Below are positions 37,644 to 47,530 of a stretch of DNA of 64,000 nt, piece after piece. Below the pieces are notes generated by a model. That model ran no database searches. It had not been told where the DNA came from and saw nothing but the letters and a program-made list of their open reading frames with translations. How positions within the stretch are numbered: the stretch's first letter is position 1; each line of letters starts with the position of its first letter. This DNA is from Chaetoderma sp. LZ-2023a (lineage: Eukaryota; Mollusca; Caudofoveata; Chaetodermatida; Chaetodermatidae): positions 96,846,140-96,910,139 of the forward strand of contig CM067374.1 in assembly GCA_034401795.1 (NCBI GenBank). Reading direction: 5' to 3'. The translations under genes were made by a program, and so were the position numbers.

Positions 37644-38340
37644 CAAGAGGCCTGCATCGCTCACCTGGAACATAGGTATTTCAACTGGGAAGGTTATCAC
37701 CTTAATGTAGAACACTAAGATTTTGCCAGACCCATAACAAGAACAGGCATGACATGAGGATGTCATACCAAATTTTGTTAGAATCGGTCCAGTGGTTCTC
37801 AAGGAAATATTTTCACTTTCACATTGCCTTACTATGGGAGGTTTTGCCGTTAAAAACATCCAAAATGGCCACCAATCCATTCTTTCCAACAGTTTCGAAA
37901 ATGGCAAATTTGAAATCATATCCAAAAACCTATGTAAAACCAGATTCCGCATCAAAATCCATCAAATAAAAGATCCAATATGGCCACCAAACACTACATT
38001 TTGATTGCTCCCAAGTGGCCATGTTTTTTTTATGTATTAACTTCCTTTGAACAAAGCCTAATGGCCTTTAATCATAAATGTACTTCCTGCATTTCAGCGG
38101 TTCTGGTGAAGTCGTTTTCACAAAAGCTAGGTCATCCAAAATAACCGCTGAATGACATTTGGTCAATCAAATTTCCTGGAACAAACTTGGTTCATCAGCT
38201 GTTGCCCCAGATGCTGTTTTATGAGTTGAATCATCCCCCACCCCCCACCCATTTTGAGAAGTTGTTTAAAGAAAAAGTTGACAGATGGAGGGTCGCCATG
38301 GTATAATCTCACTTGGCCTTTCAGGGCAAATCACACAAAA
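37644..38340 (-). repeat. Mollusc-type AGCTCACC repeat, reverse copy
   Basis: It begins CAAGAGGCCTGCATCGCTC and CACCTGGAACATAGG, and ends GTCGCCATGGTATAATCTCA with CTTGGCCTTTCAGGG. It reads as the reverse complement of the 25733-27047 family, internally shortened. Confidence 0.55.
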
Positions 38341-38344
38341 AATA

Positions 38345-38800
38345 AGCCAAGTCCAAACTATGTAAAAGTATGGAAAATACTTTGAATTCATTTAGAATGC
38401 AATGATGATGTATAACAAATCTGTAAAGTTTCATTGGGATCGGATAAACCCTTGATAAAGTACGACATAGTAAAACCTTATTTTAAACCGGAATTAAGCA
38501 TGATATATTTTATACAAAAATAATAAAGTCCAAACCCCGGAAAAGCATAGAAAAATCACAATCATCATGATGGAGCCTGGATGCAATGATAGCCTAGAAC
38601 AAATCTGTAGTTTTATTGACAGTGGATGAATTAAATGTCCATTGAAAACCAACCCTGTAATCATTTCAGCAATGATGGTATATATCAATTCTGTAAAGTT
38701 TTATTAAGATCAGATAAGTCTTTGATGAATTAAATGTCCACTGAAATAACATTTACCTAATTCTTGGTGCAAAATAAGGTAAAACTTTAACATTTACTTA
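38345..38800 (+). repeat. Degenerate tandem repeat
   Basis: The phrase AACAAATCTGTAAAGTTTCA followed by GATCGGATAAACC recurs near 38410, 38598 and 38690. The family is similar to the arrays at 43040-43625 and 56008-56593. Confidence 0.5.
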
Positions 38801-38884
38801 ATTCTTGTCGGACGCCAGACATCAAATATCATATGCTATGTCGAGATCATCCGCTTCGCACGGTATATACGCTCTTAATGGTCA

Positions 38885-39110
38885 GATGAGCTAAAAATTG
38901 GCCAAAATCCAAGATGGCTGCCGGCCAAATTGGCAAATAAGCTTCGTTTCAACAAACTTGAATTTCTATTCCATAAGGATGCTTCCTGCCAAATATAGTT
39001 GAAATCGGCGAGTACTCTTGAGAAATCTTTTAAAGGACAAGTTGACAGACGACAGATGGTCGCCGTGGCATAAGTCTCATTTGGCCTTTTAGGTCAGGTG
39101 AGCTAACAAT
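38885..39110 (-). repeat. Mollusc-type AGCTCACC repeat, short reverse copy
   Basis: GCCAAAATCCAAGATGGC, CCAAATATAGTTGAAATCGG, GTCGCCGTGGCATAAG and the end CAGGTGAGCTAAC match the reverse complement of the family's left end. Confidence 0.55.
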
Positions 39111-39344
39111 CAAAGTTTTGAACCTGAAAGATAAAGGAAAATCAGTTTCGGTTAAATAAATATTCTGTTGAATATTTCGAAAACATGGCTATTGAAATCG
39201 TTTTGATCGCCATGACCGTTGGATCCTACCCAATCAATGTGCTCAGGTTGTGCTGGTCTATTTTATATGGTCTTGAGGAATGTCCATTTGCAGACAAGAT
39301 TTTTGAAAATTTTACAACCTGTCTGACCAAGAATACTATTTTCT

Positions 39345-40190
39345 GAAAACCTTCCACAAGAATGTCTTGCACCCTTACCGCACTACCCAAGCCCAAGAAG
39401 CCACCCTGCCCCAGCCAATCTGCGACCCAATGTGCTCCTCAACAGCGCATATGGAAAATCCTATCCAATGTTATTCTATGGCCCATCCAAGACCAGATCG
39501 GTGACGTCACCTGATCATGTCAGTGGCTTTAAACGTGGACACAGCTGCGCAGACCTTGTTTGGGTTCAACGTAGGCTTGTGTCAGTATTCATGTCCAAAC
39601 ACTGGGATTTCCAAATAATGGGCATTGACATGCCACGAGCCTTCAACACAATTAAACGCTCAAGTTCCTAGATGTGCTACACCAGGCCAGTTGCAATGAA
39701 AATGAGCTACAACTAGTGAGACTACTACATGTATTTGCAGACACCAAGCTGAGAGTACGAGTCAAGTCAGTGATGTCTGCAGTGTTTGAGACATCAATCG
39801 GCTCCCCACAGGGAGATGGACTATCCCCTGTGCTCTTCACCCATTACCTTACTGATGCATCGAAATCTGTGCAGGAAAATTCCTCAAGCACAAGCTCCCC
39901 AGTGTCCATACTGTGTATGCCGCTAGAGATGGAATATGCCGACTATGTGGGCTTCATAGACAATGAAATGAAACACCTTGACAAACTACTCACAATACCT
40001 GCAAGCAAACTAAAAATTGAGAATCGAAGAGTTCACCAACATATACATGAAAAAGCATGAAACTAAAGAAAATAACGATCCACTTTGTGGCGGGGAACCA
40101 TAGAGGAAAATTAAAATCATGGGCTCACTGTTCTGCAGTACTGCTGACATTGCTGCATGCTGTGTTATGGAGAACATAGCCTAGAAGCCA
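39345..40190 (+). pseudogene. LINE reverse transcriptase fragment (LINE-A)
   Basis: Interrupted frames encode non-LTR RT blocks: a PKPKKPP segment near 39390; GFKRGHSCADLVWVQRRL (39519-39572); MGIDMPRAFNTIKR, which includes the first catalytic Asp; GSPQGDGLSPVLF (39799-39837); and MEYADYVGFID, with the YADD box changed to YADY (39935-39946). There are at least two frame changes. The same LINE family is at 44885-45830 plus 53640-54535. It ends at about 40190 where another repeat begins. Confidence 0.75.
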
Positions 40191-40204
40191 GGGATTGCGA
40201 GAAC

Positions 40205-41005
40205 ATGTTTACATTAGGCACCAACCCGCTGGGTGAGGGTGGTTGGTGCAAACCATCAAAATTGGCGGATATCAACCACATTTGGTATGTGTATGCTTTC
40301 TCACCCACATGGTTACCACTCTGCATGATTAATACCAACTGGATCCAGTGTGTAGCTGGCGAATCCAGTAAGATTCGCGATCCTTGCGTGATGTGGTGCC
40401 TTCATTGCTATCAGGATCCTGGGGTAGAACTTCTATGACCCCTATATTTGATACAGTTTGTATCGTCCAGGGAGGTTAAAATGTTGTGCGATTGGCGTGT
40501 GTCTCTGTGGTTGTTAACGTCTGTAGTGTTCCTTGGTGCGAAGATATACCACATTCCTTGTTGTGCTGTGCACTTCGCTTTGACAAAACATCAATAGGTC
40601 AAGCGAGTATGTGTACTACAGAAGTTTTTCCCTTTTTTCATTTTACTGCTAGCTTTCTGGCAGGGTTCTATTTTGTTTGGAATAGAACTCACTTGGTATC
40701 CTCTTGTCGGGATAGTTGAGGTTTGCTCAGACTAGTTCTCCGAGAGTGCGATTCCTTCTGTAGTCAAACAAGAGGTTTATCTGTGAAAACGTCCCTTCAA
40801 ATACACAGATATAGTTCTATTCCACGATCCTGATAGCAAGGAAGCCCCAACTTCACGAAATGATAGCGAATCTTACTGGATCCAAGGACTACACACCATG
40901 AATCCAAATGGTATTAATCATGCGGACTGGTAACCCCTACACCCTGTGGGTGAGAAATCATATACATACACCCTGGGTTATCGATACACCCAACCTGGGA
41001 CAAAC
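40205..41005. mobile_element. Element with long inverted repeats, about 0.8 kb
   Basis: The left arm 40205-40440 and right arm about 40805-41000 are inverted copies of each other. Matching landmarks include GCATGATTAATACCA, GGATCCAGTAAGATTCGC and TTGCTATCAGGATC, with their complements on the right. Inner sequence (40440-40800) has no recognisable frame. Related end sequence (GATTGCAAGGCGATGTTTTC) lies at 44051. Probably a non-autonomous DNA element; superfamily unknown. Confidence 0.5.
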
Positions 41006-41072
41006 GGCTATGATGTCAAACCAACCATGTCACAAAAACTTATGTCACACGCACATATGAACTCGTGCTACA

Positions 41073-41809
41073 TTGACTTCACACCCTAACTGCCAGAAAC
41101 ACTGGCATATTAACTATTCCAAGGGTCATAGTTGCACATCTTTAACGTGCGGTGAAACCTTTAAACAGCGCTCGAGTCTGTCAAGACACATGTCCACCAA
41201 ACATGGTATTGGAACTCGTGTATTCTGTACATTCTGTAGTGCAAGCTGGACTCCATAAAAGAAGACTTAAAGAGATATGCGGAGAAGAGCCACCGGTCCA
41301 CCACCCCTGTAACCATCAACTATTGGCCGCCAACTACTCAAGAGGTGAGAAGCCACACACCAACTAGTGAGACAACTATTCTCACTGCCAGCTTCACAAC
41401 TAACACATACATCCTTCCACAAGAGGAACTACTTGACCTCTCCATCAATTCCACCTTCCAAGCAGCAGCTAGCACCTCTGAACCAGAGGCTGCACCAAGA
41501 TTCAACACCATAGAACCACCAGTCCTCAATCCCAATCTTGATTTCAAAATTTTGACAGAGAACTTGAGATCTTTCTATACTCAAACCCACAACTTGCGGA
41601 AAATAACATCCCTTAAGAAGTTTCATACAGTTTGGAAGACGAAGAGGTCTTCTTCGACCCTGCTGCAGAACAAAACTGATCTCAACAATTCTCCCCTCCA
41701 TACCGGACAGCGTGGTAGACGGCAATATCTCGAAAGCGGAAGAAGAGATCACCTCGCCACCAATGTCACCAAACCCGTGGGCCAACCCAGCTACACTCCG
41801 TTACAATAG
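41073..41809 (+). pseudogene. C2H2 zinc-finger ORF remnant, probably LINE ORF1
   Basis: The first frame (41073-41258) contains a C-x4-C..H-x4-H finger: CTSLTCGETFKQRSSLSRHM then STKH, followed by a second half-finger CTFC and a stop. A second frame (41345-41809) of 154 residues is polar and Pro/Thr-rich without a known domain. Fingers like this are found at the N-terminus of some non-LTR elements, and LINE fragments flank it on both sides. It could also be a fragment of a host zinc-finger gene. Confidence 0.4.
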
Positions 41810-41940
41810 CGCCGATTCTACCCAGACATGTCATCCATCCAAGAGAACATCTTTCTCTCACTCCCACGCAGCTTGGCATTCTGCTTCCACAGATCCGCCT
41901 AAACAGAGCAACGGTAAGATTAACTTTCTTACCTCCATCA

Positions 41941-42240
41941 TAATGGACCTTTCCAGAGTAATGATGTCATAATCAGCTAAGCGACGTAGGATGACGTCAT
42001 AAATGATTCTATACAGTCCGTTTTTAACTCTTATTAGTCCGACACGTACAAATTGTATGTCTACTATTTAATAAAGATGCTATTGAATATTTTGAAACTA
42101 ATGTGACTGGGCGCTGTTGCTGCCACAACTTACATGTACCTGTATAGTTTTCTGGAAATTGATAGGGAGTTCAGAGATCGATCGATCCCAACACGAGCGA
42201 GGCGTGGGTGGAGCTTAGCAAAAACTGGAAAGGTCCATTA
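41941..42240 (-). repeat. MITE-B variant with a different terminal inverted repeat
   Basis: Ends TAATGGACCTTTCCAG and CTGGAAAGGTCCATTA are perfect 16-bp inverted repeats. The body is MITE-B in reverse (GTAGGATGACGTCATAAATG, hairpin arm near 42078, GATCGATCGATCCCA, GGAGCTTAGC), but the second hairpin arm is missing. The left boundary of the 12,968-bp tandem duplication (42028) lies inside it. Confidence 0.65.
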
Positions 42241-42241
42241 A

Positions 42242-43039
42242 CATGTATCCTTGTAAACCACAGGTATCGCCTATCTAAACTTAGTAATCCTCAAGCAAGC
42301 CATAACAGACAGTAACCAACAACATGGCTCACCGAAGTCCTCTGATGAGTAACCGTAACCAGGTATGAAACATTACGAGTCTGGATCACTCGGAGTGCTG
42401 ACAATATCACCACTGATGCCATTTTCTTAGATATGCTGAACTCGCAATCTATGATCTTCTTAACCATCCCGATAGCCCACCACACCCCACCGTAACCATC
42501 AGAACAAGTGTGTGTGTACATGTGCGTATGCGGACATGTATACATTGGTCTGAGTGAGTGAACCTGCTTCTCCCACTCTCACTTGAAAAGCATAACCATA
42601 TGTTAAAAAAGAACGCTAAAGCGTGATATGTCATACCCATGATATTATTGACCACTGGATACATATTTTGATACTTAAAAGGCAAACTACTTGCATAATC
42701 ATTATAATTATGAACTAAAGGACGTGGATGTGGTGAGAGAATTTTGATAATGTCCATACACGGCCTCCTAAGACTGCTTATTTTGTAATTCTTTGGAGTC
42801 TTCATTGCCTATAAAACTGAGCTATTATCAATTAAAAAAAGTTAAAATAATCATGTACGTCCAAAACTGTAGTGATGCGAATTGGATCTCTGAATTGATG
42901 ATCAGCAATATGTTAATTGTAAGGGAATTGAGTTAATTTTGCATATTTTATCTAAAAGAAGTTAAATATTAGGATCTGTTAAACTACTATTCCATTTACA
43001 CAGTTTCCAAAACACTGAACAAAACAGATATTCCTCACA
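42242..43039. other. Non-coding stretch in unit 1
   Basis: No supported gene. A short CA/TG-rich stretch (about 42510-42545) is present. The same sequence recurs at 55210-56007. Confidence 0.45.
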
Positions 43040-43625
43040 AATCAAAATAGTAATAATGGGAAATGCATCCATATCCGATGAACCATTGTTGTAAAATAAG
43101 ACAATTAAAAACTGTAATGCAAATTAATGAAAAACTGCAATGGAAAATATTCAAAGTCCAGAACAATGAGAAATACACCCCAAAAGAAGATCTGATGAGC
43201 CATTGTAGACTAATAAGGCTAATGAAAAACTTTAACACAAAAGTTATCCAAAATCGTGAAAAAAACCATGAGAAATTCACTGAAAATTTGCTTAGTAATG
43301 TTGAGGATCGCATCCCTGCATTGGATAGAACCAGTCAGTTGAAGATCACATCCCTTCATTGGATAGAACAAAGCTGTAAAATTTCATTTAAATCTGATGG
43401 GCCATTCTTGAGTAATAAGACTACTGAAAAACTTTAATGCAAAACACATCCAAAATATTCTAAGTACAAAACAGCGGAAAAAACAAGAGAAATTTCCTGA
43501 AAATCTGCTTAGTAATGATGAAGATCATATCCCTACATTGGATAGAACCAGTCTGCAAAGTTTCATTGAAATCTGATGAGCCAGTGTTGAATAATAAATC
43601 AATTAAAAACTTTACTGAAAATGCC
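43040..43625 (+). repeat. Degenerate tandem repeat, about three units of 170-190 bp
   Basis: Units share TGATGAGCCATTGT..AATAA..CT[A/G]..GAAAAACT, CAAAA..ATCCAAAAT and CATCCCT[G/T]CATTGGATAGAACC. Copied at 56008-56593. Confidence 0.55.
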
Positions 43626-43924
43626 ATGCCGCCGCCATCGTAATAGGTAACCCCATTGTCTGGCTTTCCCTACATGGCGAGACAAAAACTGTTCTCAAAC
43701 ATGAGAACAGCAACGATGATTGGTCACATATGTAACAACAATTAAATTAGTGGACACACTCTATCCACCTATGATAGCCACATTCATGCGGTAACATCGG
43801 CATATAGCCACACCTGTACCGACAGCTACATTTGTGGCTAATTCGGATGCGGCAATGGTGGGAAACAATGGTATAGCGCATTAGCCGCACCCAGAATGCA
43901 TGTAGTAGTTACCCGCAGGGAACA

Positions 43925-43932
43925 TATAAAAG
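43925..43932 (+). promoter_or_regulatory. TATA-box-like motif in a repeat
   Basis: TATAAAAG followed by GGGCCAGAATTGGGCC. The preceding 200 bp start near TGTAACAACAATTAAATTAG. It could be the U3 region of an LTR or a repeat promoter; no matching second LTR was seen. Duplicate at 56893-56900. Confidence 0.3.
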
Positions 43933-44631
43933 GGGCCAGAATTGGGCCATTGACATCCAGGCTCCTCTTACAATAACAAAACGTCAAGCAATGTAGTTTC
44001 CTAGTTTTAGTTCAAAATCAAATTGGGTTTGCGAGTTACTCATGATTGGGGATTGCAAGGCGATGTTTTCATTAGGCTACGCCCCTGGCTGAACGAGGCA
44101 TGGTGGGGCAGAACATAAAAGATGACAGAATTCAACCAAATCATTTTTGTTGAGTTACCAATATGATTGCAAGATGACATTGACATAGGGTCATGAGGGT
44201 GGTGGCGCAGAATGTCAGTTGCCGAAAGCGTGGGGACTGCACTCTAATTATTGTGAATTTCAATCACTTCCAGATGTCACAAAATATCTTGACCGTGAGA
44301 ACTAAATAATACATATTTGTATATTTCTGTGCAATAGATACTTGATACAAAGAAAACCATGGTAACAGGGTGACCATCACTCCAGATTTATCTGAGAAAT
44401 GTGGACCTTTAACATGCCTCCAGATTTCTGGGCTATAGTTTAAATTGATGATTTGTATGCATTTCTGCATACTCACATATGCAAACACTGGAAGAGACAG
44501 ATCCTGCGCTTTGTCCGAAAAGCACAAACTATGCGCTAGTCAAAAACAATCATGGCAAGCTGGTCACCCTATTGCAACATAAGAAATATTTCTGTTGAAT
44601 ATTTCAAAATTTATTTGACTAGGAGCTGGTG

Positions 44632-44886
44632 CTTGAAATTGGCCCAGTGGTTCTCGAGAAGACAATCAAGACATTTAAATTTCCTATTGCCTTAGCATGG
44701 GAGCTTTTTGGTGGGAACTTGCTCCAAGATGGCTACCAAACTGTTTATCCGACATGGCAAATTTGAAATCAGGATACCGAAAATCCTATATAAAACCGAT
44801 TTTGGCTTCCATCCATCATAAAAAAAAAAATCAAATATGGCGACCATGGTGGCATTCATTAGTTCCAATGGCCTAGTTGCCACAAA
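44632..44886 (-). repeat. Mollusc-type AGCTCACC repeat fragment, reverse
   Basis: AAATTGGCCCAGTGGTTCTC, CATGGGAGCTTTTTGGTGGG and CAAGATGGCTACCAAACTG read as the reverse complement of the middle of the family. It abuts LINE-B at about 44886. Duplicate at 57600-57854. Confidence 0.5.
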
Positions 44887-45830
44887 TATGACTTTCAAAC
44901 ACCCATGCCGCCACCGGACAACATGGACTGGACATTACTGATCGCAAAGCCCCAAAAGGTTCTAAGGCTACAAAAGCTGTCTTCAACCAAATAGATTTCA
45001 TACTATGCAAGACAGCAGCAAAACCCCTACTTCGGGATGCTCACTCCTATGGAGGCACAGACCTCAATTCTGACCATAAGCCAGTCATTACACGTCTCCA
45101 TATGAACCCGATCTACCTAATGTATAAACACTATACCAGGCAAGAGGGTAGAGTCACCTATAACTGACCCAAGCTCATCAGCGACACTGACACTCAAATG
45201 TCATACAAAAAGCAAGATAGCTAACATCGACATCAGCTCCGATCCAAACAAAGCCCTAACCAAAATACTGATATCTATGTAATCATCAGCTACTAGCACC
45301 CATAGGTGTTCTAAAAAACAACAGAACTAGGTATACTGACGAACCTCTCGTAGTAAAACTGTCAGCAGAACAGACAGCGTTACGTCTGCGCATTTATCAA
45401 AGTGGCCAACGTGAAGATCGCACCAAACTATGCCAGGAACGCAATAAATTTCTGACCAGGGCAAAGCCGAGGCAATTCGAGAATGGTTCAAGGAACAGTT
45501 CACTGACCATGATGACGAGCCCTTGCACCCATTCTCAGGAGACCCCAGGCCATTACTAACAAGAATTAATACAGCAGAGGTTGAGAAGGCACTTAAAGCC
45601 CTGAAAAATGGACGTGTATCTGGACCTGATGGCATGAGCAATGAACTATTTAAATATGCAAGTGACATTATCTCAAAACCGATCACGCACAATCAATTCA
45701 GCTTTTATGCACCACTTTCCCATCGATGCTGTAGGTCAAGGCATCCTTATCGCACTACCTAAGCACAAGAAGCCCCCCCCCCCCCCCCCCAACCAATCTG
45801 CGGCCCATTGTGCTCTTTAACAGCATACGG
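44885..45830 (+). pseudogene. LINE-B 5' part: endonuclease and start of RT
   Basis: An endonuclease tail is readable: TFKHPCRHRTTWTG, then ATKAVFNQIDFIL and SYGGTDLNSDHKPVITRL. The S-D-H-x-P motif and preceding D-x-I/F-L segment are typical of APE-type LINE endonucleases. After a damaged stretch, 45523-45762 encodes INTAEVEKALKALKNGRVSG with PDGMSNELFKYA, the RT N-terminal motif. A run of 18 C (45773-45790) replaces a mixed sequence seen in LINE-A. The LINE is cut at 45830/45831 by DIRS-B and resumes at 53640. Confidence 0.75.
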
Positions 45831-46168
45831 AATGAATGAAATTTCAATTTCCCTTTCTCGGAGATCTAACAATACTTACCATTATATTACTCTTGATAAT
45901 ACAAGCTAGCTACTCTAGGAATCTAGATTTAGAAAGCTTTCCCGGCTCCTGGAACCGGGTTCCCAACAAACGGGTACCTGTCTGCCAGTGAGGCTCATAT
46001 TGTTTGCATAGCTACCAAACAAGAGAATACCTATGGCTTGCCTCTGTGGGGCTGGGAGGCAGGGTCCGTAATATAATGGTAAGTATTGTTAGATCTCGGA
46101 GAAAGAGAAATTGAAATTTCCTTCATTCTCCTTCGATCAATACTTACCATTATATTACTCATTGATAA
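45831..46168 (-). repeat. DIRS-B right terminus and internal complementary region
   Basis: 45836-45890 and 46072-46123 are inverted copies. CAATACTTACCATTATATTA occurs directly at about 45871 and 46137. Bases about 46100-46130 (GAAATTTCCTTCATTCTCCT then TCGATC) are the reverse complement of the element's two ends placed side by side: the right-flank end GATCGAAGGAGAA joined to the other end AATGAATGAAATTTC. This matches the circle-junction complement that defines DIRS elements. Confidence 0.78.
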
Positions 46169-46626
46169 CACCAGACTTAGATGGCAACCTGGTGGAAAGG
46201 GGCAAGCAATACATAGCTTCTTTTGGCCCTGGATAAAGATCTTAGACTTAAACTTGACACACGGAGACCTAAAAGGACCGACAAGTTTAGGGACCGAATC
46301 ACATTCGCATCACCGCTCCCCCTTTTTCTCCTAAGAAAAGGGAGAGAACTCACGAACATGCATCTCGCCTGAAACACGAATATGTGAAGAGGGTTAACTG
46401 CTCTTTGCATATAAGATGAATGATCATGATATATAAACATAATACAAAAAACTGTCAAACTTGAATTACCGTATGAATATTGGATTTCAGACGTGGAGCC
46501 ATCAACCAAGCACTTTTTCGACCATACGTGACATTCATGGTTGTAATTCTCTCACTTGACCATGTCTGTTCCATAACTTTTGTTTTTCCAAGTATCAGAA
46601 GGGAGAAGAACAGTGTGGCCATTTAA

Positions 46627-47530
46627 CTATCGTTTCAAAACAGCTAAAGCGAGTGGATTGGCGGAGTCTGACATATCCCTCATATAGTAATCCGTGAAAG
46701 AGGACTCACAGTGCCATTGTGCAACAGCCATGATGTCTTCTAACGGAACACCATTGTAAAGGGCGGTCGAGGCGCCTAGTCCTCTAACTTCGTGAGCCCT
46801 TGTGCATTGCACCTGGTGCCCAGTCGCAATCTCGTGGGTAGTCTGAATGCATTCGACTACCCAACGAGAGATAGAATCCATGGATGCGGCGCCATATGGC
46901 TTCTTATGGCAGATCCACAGATGTCTAACATTTAACCGTAAAGAGGCCGTCTGTTTTTTGTACGTAGTCAAAGCACGGACTGGACACCAGACACTGGCAT
47001 CATGCTCAAACCTAGTTAGTTTCAGTATAATGATCGGTTTGCCGGGATATTTCAAAGATTGATTCTTTGACATAAACTCTGCTCTTGGCAGTAGTCGCAG
47101 ACCCTCTCCGGAGACAATAAATCGGTCCCTCTCTGCCAATAGAAAGACCGACTTTAGAGTCAAATGCTTTAGACTAGCCGAACGTAACGGTTCGAAAGGG
47201 TGCTTGGCCAGTACATTAAGCACTAAAGATAGACTCCAGGCTGGAATGACTACCTCGGTTGGAGATTGCTCATTCCCTTCACCATCACATTCAACTGGGC
47301 CACCTCTGGACTATCCCTGTTGGCTAGACAAGGGATAACTGATGCCAAAGCTGACTTGTATCCAGCAATTGTGACAGGAGCTAGTCCTGAAAAGAACAGC
47401 TCACAGAGAAAATCTGCTATTTGCTGAATAGTGGATTGAAAGGTATCAATACCCTTTTCTTCACACCAGTCTGCAAATCTGTTAAACTTGTTGTTATATG
47501 ACTTGAAGGTTGACCTCCTCGCAACTGCGA
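46627..47530 (-). pseudogene. DIRS-B tyrosine recombinase, copy 1, inactivated
   Basis: Reading from 47530 down: RRSTFKSYNNKFNRFADWC and IADFLCELFF (core-binding domain), SNLQPR and then a frame break near 47263 caused by a small deletion. The catalytic part is 47223-46627: HLTLKSVFLLAERDRFIVSG, the H-x-x-R box RAHEVRG, and QWHCESSFTDYYMRD with the nucleophile Tyr. Compared with DIRS-A, 15 residues containing SARRRSEI are missing between VFLL and AERDRF, an in-frame deletion near 47135. This removes catalytic Arg I. The protein could not be active. Confidence 0.85.

Noticed and set aside
42291..42805. Antisense frames of 84 and 118 codons, identical at 55259-55773
   Set aside because: Identity between copies reflects the recent duplication, not selection; no domain or splice context.
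43063..43437. 124-codon Lys/Asn-rich frame, repeated at 56031-56405
   Set aside because: It lies in a degenerate tandem repeat, has no domain, and its duplication follows from the segmental duplication.
46177..46509. 110-codon antisense frame near the DIRS-B right end
   Set aside because: It overlaps the untranslated and terminal repeat region of DIRS-B and has no similarity to known element proteins.
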